Source: Candidatus Hydrogenedentota bacterium (GTDB taxonomy: Bacteria; Hydrogenedentota; Hydrogenedentia; Hydrogenedentales; SLHB01). Taken from it: a stretch of 13,219 nt of DNA. Both the position numbers and the translations under genes were made by a program. Under the pieces are notes generated by a model. The model was not told where the DNA came from. It saw only the letters and a program-made list of their open reading frames with translations, and ran no database searches. The stretch's first letter is position 1. Each line of letters starts with the position of its first letter. Below are positions 1 to 7,750 of the stretch, in pieces. The stretch is taken from contig DUZM01000067.1 of NCBI GenBank assembly GCA_013349485.1, forward strand, positions 1 to 13,219, in the 5' to 3' direction.

Positions 1-1667
1 CCGTCGTCGACGACCAGGATCAGATCGGCGTGCTGTACGGTCGAGATGCGGTGCGCGATAATGATGCTCGTACGCCGGGCCAAAAACTGCTTGAGCGCAC
101 TAAGGATAAGTTCTTCGGTGTGCGTATCGACGCTGGACAGCGCATCATCGAGGATCAAGACCCTCGGGTCGCAGATGGCTGCACGGGCGATTGCCAGCCG
201 CTGTTTTTGTCCACCGGACAGGTTGACGCCGCGCTCGCCCAGCAGCGTATCGACGCCTTCGGGCATCTCTTCAACGGTCTCGCGAAGTTGGGCCAAGTTC
301 AGCGCCCGTTCGATTTCTTCCGGCGTGGCGTTTGGGCGTCCCAACGTCAGATTGGCACGGATCGTATCGGAGAACAAGAAGGTTTCCTGCGGGACATAGC
401 CTATATTGCTGCGCAGCAGACTTACGGGCAGGCGGCGGGCATCGACGTCGTCGATTAGGATGCGTCCTTCCGTGGGATCGTATTCGCGCGTCAACAACGA
501 GACTATGCTCGATTTGCCGGACCCCGTCAATCCGACGATGGCAAGGGTCTGGCCCGCTTCGACGTAGAAGTCAACGTGGTGGAGCACGGGCAGTTTGTCA
601 TAGGCGAACGACACCTCCTCGAACCGAACGGCGCCCCGGATCGACGCGACATGCTGTTGCGTTTGCTCGTCATCTTGAATAGAGGGCGTTTCGGAGAAGA
701 CCTCGAGCAGGCGATTCATGCCGGCCGCGCCGCGTTGGTACAACGTGAGCGTCCACCCGAATCGGGCCAGCGGCATGGCGAGCATGACGACATAGAACAA
801 GTGCGCCGAGAAGTCGGCGAAGGCCAAGGAGCCCCGGACGACCATCAGGCCGCCGCGCCAAACGACGAGCAAGGCGGTGACGCCCATGACCAGTCCAAGG
901 AAAGGCCACGTAAAAGCCATAATCGCCGATAGCTTGATGCTTTCGCGCATGTAGGTTTGGGATACGTTTTTGAAGGCGTCGACTTCGCGGGTCGCGACGC
1001 CATAGGCTTTCACGACCCGAGCGCCCGCAAGGTTTTCCTGGGCACGAGAAGTGACAACCGCGAATTGGTCCTGGACTCTTTTTGACTGGCGGTGCATAAG
1101 ACTAACAAAGCTATAGACGAGCAGGGAGATAATCGGGAGGGGTATCAGAGCGATGGCCGTCAGTTTTGCGCTCAGATAGGTCATCATTGCCAGCGTTAGG
1201 GGAAGCCGGAGCAGGTCGACGGTTCCCATGATGCCCGGGCCGATGAACATGCGCACATAGTTCAGATCGTTCGTGGCGCGGGCCATGATATCGCCCGTCT
1301 GCATTCGGTGGAAGAAGTCTTGAGAGAGTTGCTGGACGTGCCGGAAGTAGTCGTTGCGGAGATCGTACTCGAACTTGCGCGACGCTCTCACCATAAGACA
1401 GCGTTGCAAGTAGCGGGCCACGCCGCTGATGGCGGCGATCAGAACGAGTACGCCGAAGAAGGCCCACAGCACGGATGACGTCATCGTGCCGGCTTCGAGA
1501 CGGGCTACAACGGCCCGAAACACCATCGGCATGAGCAGACTGATGCCGACGAAGAGGACGGCGAGGGCGGCGCCGGCACCGTACTCCTTCCAGTAGGGTC
1601 GATTGTATTGGACGATGGTAGCGAACGGGCGTCCGGGAAAAGCTTTGTGCACTGCGGAATCGGGCAT
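1..1667 (-). CDS. ABC exporter half-transporter, MdlA/YheI type (3' end cut by window edge)
   Basis: This is a membrane permease fused to an ATPase that should export a lipid, drug or peptide using ATP; the substrate cannot be read from sequence. The frame opens with ATG at 1667 and is open for 555 codons to the left edge, which lacks only a short C-terminus. Residues about 20-320 form the six-helix type-1 exporter domain, with the family stretch FFHRMQTGDIMARATNDLN. The ATPase has Walker A GLTGSGKS (379-386), a Q-loop in YVPQE (Q427), the signature LSGGQ (483-487), Walker B LILDD (D507) and the H-loop AHR (H539). The residue after the Walker B Asp is D508 (bases 144-146) where active exporters carry Glu; in known heterodimeric exporters such an Asp marks the degenerate half. 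The start ATG shares one base with the stop codon of the kinase gene (TAATG), so translation is probably coupled. A partner half is expected downstream. Confidence in the family is high. Confidence 0.95.
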   Translation of the reverse strand, partial: MPDSAVHKAFPGRPFATIVQYNRPYWKEYGAGAALAVLFVGISLLMPMVFRAVVARLEAGTMTSSVLWAFFGVLVLIAAISGVARYLQRCLMVRASRKFEYDLRNDYFRHVQQLSQDFFHRMQTGDIMARATNDLNYVRMFIGPGIMGTVDLLRLPLTLAMMTYLSAKLTAIALIPLPIISLLVYSFVSLMHRQSKRVQDQFAVVTSRAQENLAGARVVKAYGVATREVDAFKNVSQTYMRESIKLSAIMAFTWPFLGLVMGVTALLVVWRGGLMVVRGSLAFADFSAHLFYVVMLAMPLARFGWTLTLYQRGAAGMNRLLEVFSETPSIQDDEQTQQHVASIRGAVRFEEVSFAYDKLPVLHHVDFYVEAGQTLAIVGLTGSGKSSIVSLLTREYDPTEGRILIDDVDARRLPVSLLRSNIGYVPQETFLFSDTIRANLTLGRPNATPEEIERALNLAQLRETVEEMPEGVDTLLGERGVNLSGGQKQRLAIARAAICDPRVLILDDALSSVDTHTEELILSALKQFLARRTSIIIAHRISTVQHADLILVVDD

Positions 1668-4600
1668 TACGGGTCTTTCGCCGTGCGGATCACCTCGACG
1701 CCTCGAACGAGTTCGGACAATTCTTCGGGGCGAAACGGCTTCATAAGGAATCCGTCCGGGCCGGCCTCCTGAAGCCGGGACATACTGCCGTCGACGGGTT
1801 TGGCCGTAACCATGTAGACTTTCATGGCCGCCATGGAGATGTCGGACTTGATCGCCCGACACACTTCCCACCCGTCTAGGCCCGGCATGGCGATATCGAG
1901 AAGCATCAAACCGTATTCCCGGGTTGCGGCGCGTTCGAGCGCCTCTTCACCGGACTCGCAGCACTCGACGTGCAACCCTTCGGTCTGGAGGCAGCGCTGC
2001 ATGAAGGCAAGGACCTCAGGGTCGTCGTCGACACAGAGGATTTTCTCTCCGAGCGGCTCCTCGCCGGTCAGCCCTTGGCTCAAGGCGTAGTGGATTCTGC
2101 CGAGCAGGCTGCTTTTGCGAAAACTGCGTTTGAGCCGGGACGCGACAAACGAGTGGTAGCGGGTGTATACTTCGTCGTCGTTGGTGATGATGATAATGGG
2201 CAGTTCGCCCGCCCACTTGTCCGCCAACAGCGCGTCAAGCGTGTGCGCGGCCTTGTCGCCAGAATCCGCATCCACGAGGATGCAGTCTGGGCGGTGCTTT
2301 TGGGCCAGGGCGGCCGCGTGTGCTGCGTTAGCGGCGTGGATAACGTCCATGCCCTCGGACACGAGCAACTCGCGAACCTGCGCCGAAAGGGCGCTATCCT
2401 GGGTAACGAGTTCCACAAGGAGCCGGGTTTCCGTGAAGGCCGGGGCTTCTTGCGGCAAAGCCGGGGCCGTCGTCTTTCGCGCTGGCCGTCGTATAGGCAA
2501 GGAGAATCGGAACGTGCTGCTCTTGCCGACCCGGCTTGTAACGGTAATCCGGCCGCCGTGTAGGCGGACAATGTCTTGGGCGATCGAGAGCCCGATGCCG
2601 GTGCCGCCGTACTTGAGCGTAGAAGAGCTGTCGTATTGGTAGAACCGCGTAAACACCTTGTCCAGTGCTTCGGGTGGAATGCCGATGCCCGTGTCGCTTA
2701 CGCTTACTTCTACGGTCTCGTCGGCTTCTCGCAGTTCGACGGTTACGGCGCCGCCGTTCTTGTTGAATTTGACGGCGTTCGAGAGCAGATTGTTGAAGAC
2801 TTGTCCCATCTTGCCCTTGTCGCCGTCGACGAGCACGGGCTCATCGGGCGCGACGAGTTTGAGGGCGATCCGGCGTCCGTCGGCGACGGGCTGTATACTG
2901 CGCATGCACGAGTTCGCGCATTCGGTCAGATCGAAGGTGGTAAACACCATTTTCTCGGCGCCCCGATGGAGGCGCGAGAAATCGAGCAGGTTCTCGATGA
3001 GCGTCACCAACTTCTCGATGTTGCGCATGCTGATTTCGAGATACTCTTTCTGGATGTCGTTAATGGGCCCGACTTTGCCGTTGTAGATCATGTCGGTGTA
3101 GCCCATGACCGAGACGAGCGGCGTTCGCAACTCATGCGAGACGTTCGAGAGGAGATTGGTTTTCATCTCGTCGAGCGTCTTTAGTTCCTCGATGGCTTCG
3201 TGGAGTTTTTCTCTGGCGCGGGTCACCTCCTCGAGCGAGACGTGCAAGTTGTCGAGGAGCTGCGCGTTTCGAATGGCTACGGCGACGTGGGGCGCCACTT
3301 GCTCCAACACCTCAACGTCGTGGCGGGAGAACGCAGCGGGCAGACTTGAGCCGAGGTTGAGGGTGCCGATAATGCGGCCTGTGGCATACAGAGGAACGCA
3401 GACAAAGCTTTTGGTGTAGTCGGGGTACTCGTTTCGAAAGGGCGATCCCGTTTCGTCCAGGTCATCAACGATAAGACACTTGCGTTCTGCGGCCACCCAG
3501 GCCGCGCAGGAGTTCTTGCCGTCCAGACGATAATTGCTACCGAGGCTGACTTCGCGTTCGGGCCAGAGTTGCCGCGTGTCAAACCCCTCGCTTTCCCGCT
3601 CCAACAAGGCTAGGGCCGCATAGTCGAAATCCACGAGCTTCCTGATTTCAACGACCAAGCTTTCGTAAAGGCGGCCTGCTTCGAGGCTGGAGTTGATGAC
3701 GTTTGCAATCATGTTGATGGCGCTGATGCGTTCGGAGCGCTCCCGCGCCTCATGCTCGAGCCGCACACTGGTGGTTACATCGCGAAACGTGCCTTCGGTT
3801 CCCGCAAAGACATTGGCGTCGTCATAGACGCGGTTCCCAGACAGCTCGACGCAGATGGCTCGACCGTCCTTGCGTTTCATCCAAATTCGAGAACGTTCCA
3901 CGAAGCCTTTCGCGGCCATCTCGCTTCTGATCCGGGCGTAATCAATCTCCTCGACAAACAGTTCCCGCAAGTTCCTGCCCACGGCTTCTTCCGTGTCGCG
4001 GTACCCGAAAACGCCCAAGCCGGCCGGATTCATAAACGTTATCATGCCCTGCGGGTCCGTTTGATAAATACCGTCTCGCATGGATGTTACGAGGCTGCGG
4101 TATTTCTCTTCGGACTCCTCGAGTTGTTGGATGTTGCGTTTTAGGGCAAGGGCCATTTTGTTGAAGGAGGTGGCGAGCTCCTCGATCTCGTCTCCGGTAT
4201 GGATCTTCAGCTTAAGCTCGAGGTCGCCTTGACGGATAATCTGGGCCCCTTCATTCAACAGGGAAATGTGCTGAACGATATTGTTGTGCACGTTCCGGTA
4301 CGCGAAAACACAGAGGAACATGATGAGCAGGAGACATCCGAGCACGGCCACGCCGGCCGCGATATTGATGTTTGTGTAGACGACGCGGGTCGGGCGGTAG
4401 GCGATAAGAAAGAGATCTTCTTGCATGCGGTGATAGGCCAAGAGCACATCCAAAGCGCCGTTGGGAGTCTCGTAGTCCCTCAGGCGCAGTGTGCCATACC
4501 CAGGGCTTTCGGGGCTGGCAAGCGCAGCAACAAGGGCGGACGACGCTTGGCGCGTGGCGGCCTTGGCGCCTCCCGCGGCATCCCGTTCGAAATAGAGAAC

Positions 4601-5269
4601 CTGGGCGGTCGATTCCGTGTCCCTGTACACGGCTTGGTAGACATCGGCATTTGGATCGGGATGCGCCGCCCGATCACCCTCGGGCGGGTGTCCCAATGCG
4701 TACATAAAGAGGTGGGTGATATCGGTAAGTTCGGAGGCAAAGCCAAGGAGCCTTCGGGCCTCCGGATCTGTGACAGGGGCGGCAATTCGGGCGAGATAGG
4801 CGCCCTCGGCGGCGTCGTAGTAGATGTTGACGAACTCGGCATCTGTGACCTTATCGTCCTGAACCGAGTAAGGGAACTGCCGCTCCTCGTCCTCATTGCT
4901 TGAGGCCACCAACGTCCCGGCCCGATCAAACACACTGAAAACCGACAAGCCGTCTCGAAAATAGCTTACTTCCTCTTGCAAGTGGGAATGGAGCAACGGG
5001 AGCGCGCCGTCCGCTTGCAGCGCAGCGGCAACGGCGGGATGGGCGGCCAGCATACGGGCGCCATTCAAGAGCGGTTCACACGCCAAGAGAACACCGTCGG
5101 CAGTACGCTGCGCGGCGGATGCCAAGGCCGTTTCCACGGCCATGCGCTGTGCATACCGCACGGCGTTCAACCCGACAAGCAGAACCAACGCAACCGGAAG
5201 GATCCCCACCCAGAGAATCGAGGTCAGGATCTTCCGCTCGATACCTCCTCGGGGCGTATTCCTGGGCAT
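1667..5269 (-). CDS. Membrane hybrid sensor histidine kinase (Cache-like/HAMP/PAS/GAF/HisKA/HATPase/REC/REC)
   Basis: This 1200-residue kinase should sense a signal across the membrane and autophosphorylate. TM1 is about 15-36. An extracytoplasmic region (37-298) contains a Cache-like stretch (FSVFDRAGTLVASS, 111-124). TM2 is about 301-324, then HAMP (325-378), PAS (388-505), GAF (515-675) and a coiled coil into HisKA with SHELRTP, phosphoacceptor H712. The HATPase shows the N-box NLLSNAVKF (N831), G1 DTGIGIP (859-865), an F-box and G2 GGTGIGL (888-894). Residues 948-1066 fold-match a receiver and keep D1000 and T1029 but lack the acidic pair. Residues 1076-1196 are a complete receiver: D1081-D1083, D1125, T1155, K1177. 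No Hpt domain follows. The gene lies 22 bases after the regulator gene and its stop overlaps the exporter start by one base. A possible ribosome site, AAAGGTG, is rather far (about 13 bases) from the ATG. The class is certain; the signal is unknown. Confidence 0.96.
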   Translation of the reverse strand: MPRNTPRGGIERKILTSILWVGILPVALVLLVGLNAVRYAQRMAVETALASAAQRTADGVLLACEPLLNGARMLAAHPAVAAALQADGALPLLHSHLQEEVSYFRDGLSVFSVFDRAGTLVASSNEDEERQFPYSVQDDKVTDAEFVNIYYDAAEGAYLARIAAPVTDPEARRLLGFASELTDITHLFMYALGHPPEGDRAAHPDPNADVYQAVYRDTESTAQVLYFERDAAGGAKAATRQASSALVAALASPESPGYGTLRLRDYETPNGALDVLLAYHRMQEDLFLIAYRPTRVVYTNINIAAGVAVLGCLLLIMFLCVFAYRNVHNNIVQHISLLNEGAQIIRQGDLELKLKIHTGDEIEELATSFNKMALALKRNIQQLEESEEKYRSLVTSMRDGIYQTDPQGMITFMNPAGLGVFGYRDTEEAVGRNLRELFVEEIDYARIRSEMAAKGFVERSRIWMKRKDGRAICVELSGNRVYDDANVFAGTEGTFRDVTTSVRLEHEARERSERISAINMIANVINSSLEAGRLYESLVVEIRKLVDFDYAALALLERESEGFDTRQLWPEREVSLGSNYRLDGKNSCAAWVAAERKCLIVDDLDETGSPFRNEYPDYTKSFVCVPLYATGRIIGTLNLGSSLPAAFSRHDVEVLEQVAPHVAVAIRNAQLLDNLHVSLEEVTRAREKLHEAIEELKTLDEMKTNLLSNVSHELRTPLVSVMGYTDMIYNGKVGPINDIQKEYLEISMRNIEKLVTLIENLLDFSRLHRGAEKMVFTTFDLTECANSCMRSIQPVADGRRIALKLVAPDEPVLVDGDKGKMGQVFNNLLSNAVKFNKNGGAVTVELREADETVEVSVSDTGIGIPPEALDKVFTRFYQYDSSSTLKYGGTGIGLSIAQDIVRLHGGRITVTSRVGKSSTFRFSLPIRRPARKTTAPALPQEAPAFTETRLLVELVTQDSALSAQVRELLVSEGMDVIHAANAAHAAALAQKHRPDCILVDADSGDKAAHTLDALLADKWAGELPIIIITNDDEVYTRYHSFVASRLKRSFRKSSLLGRIHYALSQGLTGEEPLGEKILCVDDDPEVLAFMQRCLQTEGLHVECCESGEEALERAATREYGLMLLDIAMPGLDGWEVCRAIKSDISMAAMKVYMVTAKPVDGSMSRLQEAGPDGFLMKPFRPEELSELVRGVEVIRTAKDP

Positions 5270-5291
5270 GATACCACGAGCCCACCTTTGG

Positions 5292-5909
5292 TCATTCGAC
5301 CACGCGGCCTCGCCCTATAAGTTCCCGGACCTTTTCTAGGAGCTGGTCGACTTTGAACGGCTTTGCCAAGTACTCGTCCGCGCCACACGCGAAAATGCGT
5401 TCAATGTCCTGCTCCTTGGTCAGACACGTCACGGCCATAATCGGTGTGCCGCGGGTCAACTCATTCTCGCGCAAAGCAGTGGCTACTTCAAATCCATTGA
5501 TCTCCGGCATCAAGAAGTCAAGCAGTATAAGATCCGGCGAAAGCTGCGCCGCTTTCAGCCCGACCTCGGTGGCGTTGCTCACCTTGATCAGCTCGAAGCC
5601 TTCATCGGTGAGAATCTTTTCCATCAACGCCAACGCATCGGGGTCGTCATCGACGATCATGATACGTTTCTTCGCCGAGCCCTTCTCGCGGGGAAACATA
5701 TCGTATTCCTCTCGGAAACTGTCCAGGTCTTCCTCGAGAATGCGATAGTGACCGCCGGGTGTACGAGACGCCTTAATCAAGCCTTGCTTGATCCAGTTCT
5801 TGATGCTGTGGTGCGTCACATGACATATTTTTGCGGCTTCAAATGTCGTGTAAGCCTTCTGTTCCCGATGCCGTTCGCTCACGATGAATATGTCCTCCCG
5901 GGGGTTCAT
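5292..5909 (-). CDS. Response regulator with N-terminal MerR/excisionase-like HTH and C-terminal receiver
   Basis: This 205-residue protein is probably a phosphorylation-controlled transcription factor. Residues about 19-67 are a MerR/BldC/excisionase-like winged helix-turn-helix: YTTFEAAKI, then VTHHSIKNWIKQGLI, then the wing RTPGGHYRI and the closing DLDSF. A short linker leads to a receiver (81-203) with the acidic group D87-D89, phosphoacceptor D131 in LILLDFLMP, T161 and K183 in LAKPF, all intact. The order is the reverse of the common OmpR and NarL types, where the receiver comes first. It is the first gene after the promoter at 5993-6022, and the kinase gene starts 22 bases after its stop, so the kinase is its likely partner. 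The ATG at 5907-5909 is the only good start: the HTH begins about 18 residues later and the frame has no other early Met. The ribosome site before it is weak. The class is well supported; target genes are inferred only. Confidence 0.93.
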   Translation of the reverse strand: MNPREDIFIVSERHREQKAYTTFEAAKICHVTHHSIKNWIKQGLIKASRTPGGHYRILEEDLDSFREEYDMFPREKGSAKKRIMIVDDDPDALALMEKILTDEGFELIKVSNATEVGLKAAQLSPDLILLDFLMPEINGFEVATALRENELTRGTPIMAVTCLTKEQDIERIFACGADEYLAKPFKVDQLLEKVRELIGRGRVVE

Positions 5910-5985
5910 TCCACTTTCGGCCCCCTGCTAAACCGACGCTTCGTCCTGCGATTGCTCGGTTACAATTCGCAGAATGCTCATATTT
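5910..5985 (-). other. 5' leader of the regulator mRNA
   Basis: This untranslated leader of about 75 bases follows the promoter at 5993-6022. On the minus strand it contains a possible stem, GCGA-(A)-TTG pairing with CAATCGC (7 pairs, one bulged A, arms near 5948-5972), well upstream of the start codon. I recognise no known riboswitch. The ribosome site before the ATG is weak (GAAAGTGGA). Confidence 0.35.
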
Positions 5986-5992
5986 TTGAAAG

Positions 5993-6022
5993 ATTATAAC
6001 CGCTGTTTTCGCCTTTTGTCAA
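5993..6022 (-). promoter_or_regulatory. Sigma-70 type promoter for the regulator-kinase-exporter operon
   Basis: Read on the minus strand, TTGACA (6017-6022) is followed by an 18-base spacer and TATAAT (5993-5998), a perfect match to both consensus hexamers. Transcription would start near 5985-5987, leaving a leader of about 75 bases before the regulator ATG at 5909. The position upstream of a three-gene operon fits its role. Activity is inferred from sequence alone. Confidence 0.8.
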
Positions 6023-6029
6023 CTTTGAC
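6018..6029. promoter_or_regulatory. Small palindrome overlapping the -35 box, possible operator
   Basis: GTCAA-CT-TTGAC is a perfect 5-bp inverted repeat with a 2-base centre, and it covers most of the -35 hexamer of the promoter at 5993-6022. A regulator bound here could block RNA polymerase. The adjacent gene encodes an HTH regulator, so autoregulation is a natural guess. A 5-bp arm can occur by chance, hence the low confidence. Confidence 0.35.
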
Positions 6030-6127
6030 GCATACGCTAGGAATAACAACAGCGCCATGCTACTATTCCCGGGAACGCCCAACAAAACAAGTTCGCTGGC
6101 GTCCGTCCCTGTTGGCCGCGGACGCTC

Positions 6128-6169
6128 CCGGCCTATTTCGGGTCCGAAGAAGCCCTCGTATTTGGCCGG
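6128..6169 (-). terminator. Stem-loop just after the TPR membrane protein gene, possible transcription end
   Basis: CCGGCC (6128-6133) and GGCCGG (6164-6169) can pair around a 30-base loop that holds a second GGG/CCC pairing (6140-6142 with 6153-6155). It begins three bases after the stop codon of the gene above it. There is no run of T after it on the minus strand, so it is not a classical intrinsic terminator. It may end the dinG-pgi operon or only protect the mRNA end. Confidence 0.3.
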
Positions 6170-6172
6170 ATT

Positions 6173-7750
6173 TCACTGGAGAAGCGCCAGGGCTTGTTGG
6201 ACGGCCTGTGTTTCTTCTTCTTGGAGCCCTGTGGTAAGCAAGACCTTCTGCCAGGGGTAAAGGGCAACAAGAAGGCGATGGTTTATCACCCAAATGGAAA
6301 TCACACATAGAAATGCGCCGCCGAGGATACCATAGTAACGGCGGACGAGCGAAAGATAGGCCACGCGCCAACACCGTTTTGCTGCGCGTTCCATACCGTC
6401 GGTTTTTTCATGAGGTCCGTATTTTTCGCAAATCGTCCTGGCGCTGGGCAAGGCTGTGAACGGGTAGACAGGGCCGAAAACGACGAGCGCCGCCGCCAGA
6501 ATCCACCATATCCATTCGAGAGAGCCTATCCACTCGATTGACTCACCGGAGGTGCGCTGAAACACCATAGCCGTGTGCAGAAGAATCAGCATAAGTCCGG
6601 CGCCGCCCAAGAACACGGCTTTACCCAGTGGTGTGTGCGGCAAGGCCCACGACGCCCGGCCCGTGCGTGCCAGCTTCGTGAGAGCGTACGCGAGAGCATA
6701 GCACGCGGCAAAAACCCAGGCCGTGCGCCAAACGAGGCGGTTTGGGAGATCGTACTTCACCCGCTCGACGGTAATTCTCGGGTCCCGGCTTTTCTCGAAG
6801 TCTGTCAGTTGCTCGAGGGCCGACTCCAGCTTCATTCGTTTCGTTATTGACGTCCTGTCGGGAGCGCTGCTATCGAGTTGGGCCACCTGTTCGCGAAACG
6901 TCGAGGCCTGGAGCTGGATTCGTAGGCCTGCAATTGCCTGAATGGTTCCGGAGCCGCGGCTTGCTGCAATTCTCTCGCCCATGGTTTCCAACGTCTCGAG
7001 CCGGGAATTCCAGAGGTGGACACGTCTTTTTTCGATGTTACTTGCAGCGGCCTCGGCTATCCAGTCCGTGTAGCGGTATAAGGGGGCGCAGCACTCTTGG
7101 GCGATTTGCCGGCGGAGTTCGGCGTATCGTTCTCCCCCTTGAGGCAGCGTCGGGAACCATAAGGGTCTGGGGAAAATCACGCTTTCGTTCGAGCCGTTTG
7201 TCCGCGCAACGAGCGCCAATGAGTCTGCGAGTCGGTCGCGGGATGCTTCGTCTACCCATGGCAGCACGGCGGCCTGGAGATAACCGGGCAACGCGTTCTC
7301 AGGGGGGTGAAGGGCCGCCTCTCGAAAGCGGTCTAGGGCCGCGGCGGCTTCGCCGTGAGCGAAGAGGCAGCATCCGTACCGGATCGCAAGGAAGGAGTTC
7401 CTGGGGTCTATCTCGTACGCCGTCTTGTAGGCGGCGAGGATCTTGTCCGACTCTTCGCGTTCGGCCAAGGCCTGCAAATACTTGGGGGATGGCGACTCAT
7501 TTTTTTCGTTGTCGATCTTGACGGCCTGGCGCAACATGACGCGGCCGGACTCGTTGTTGGGTAGCGTGAGTCCGCTCAGATACAGCCGCTCAGCGGATGG
7601 ATACCGCAGGAAACACTCAGAGAACCAAAGGGTCGCCGCGAATAGGACGACGGCCGCGACGCACAACCGAAACGCCCGCCGCGTACGCCGTGCGCCTGTA
7701 TGGTCGCCGCCGAATCCCAGCTCGGGGAACTCGCGAGATCGTGGTTTCAC
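6173..7750 (-). CDS. Membrane protein with N-terminal anchor, TPR-like region and four C-terminal membrane helices
   Basis: I do not recognise a family for this 525-residue protein. It has one predicted membrane helix at 27-47, a soluble helical region from about 48 to 335, and four more helices near 341-360, 375-397, 407-431 and 471-494. Residues about 89-147 read as one or two TPR repeats (ILAAYKTAYEIDPRNSFLAIRYG, given here only as a motif at 104-126, then a second helical pair ending near 147). The charge pattern does not settle which side of the membrane the soluble part faces. The start is GTG at 7750: it overlaps the pgi stop by four bases (GTGA), and a strong ribosome site GGGAGGT lies five bases upstream. 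It is the last gene of the helicase-pgi operon. A role in envelope or polysaccharide handling is possible but not shown. Confidence 0.8.
   Translation of the reverse strand: MKPRSREFPELGFGGDHTGARRTRRAFRLCVAAVVLFAATLWFSECFLRYPSAERLYLSGLTLPNNESGRVMLRQAVKIDNEKNESPSPKYLQALAEREESDKILAAYKTAYEIDPRNSFLAIRYGCCLFAHGEAAAALDRFREAALHPPENALPGYLQAAVLPWVDEASRDRLADSLALVARTNGSNESVIFPRPLWFPTLPQGGERYAELRRQIAQECCAPLYRYTDWIAEAAASNIEKRRVHLWNSRLETLETMGERIAASRGSGTIQAIAGLRIQLQASTFREQVAQLDSSAPDRTSITKRMKLESALEQLTDFEKSRDPRITVERVKYDLPNRLVWRTAWVFAACYALAYALTKLARTGRASWALPHTPLGKAVFLGGAGLMLILLHTAMVFQRTSGESIEWIGSLEWIWWILAAALVVFGPVYPFTALPSARTICEKYGPHEKTDGMERAAKRCWRVAYLSLVRRYYGILGGAFLCVISIWVINHRLLVALYPWQKVLLTTGLQEEETQAVQQALALLQ

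Noticed and set aside
30..458. Plus-strand open frames at the left edge
   Set aside because: They are antisense to the exporter ATPase, whose Walker A, signature and Walker B motifs all lie in the minus-strand frame.
4199..4903. 234-codon plus-strand open frame antisense to the kinase sensor region
   Set aside because: The kinase on the other strand has continuous recognisable domains; long antisense frames are common in GC-rich genes and this one shows no known motif.
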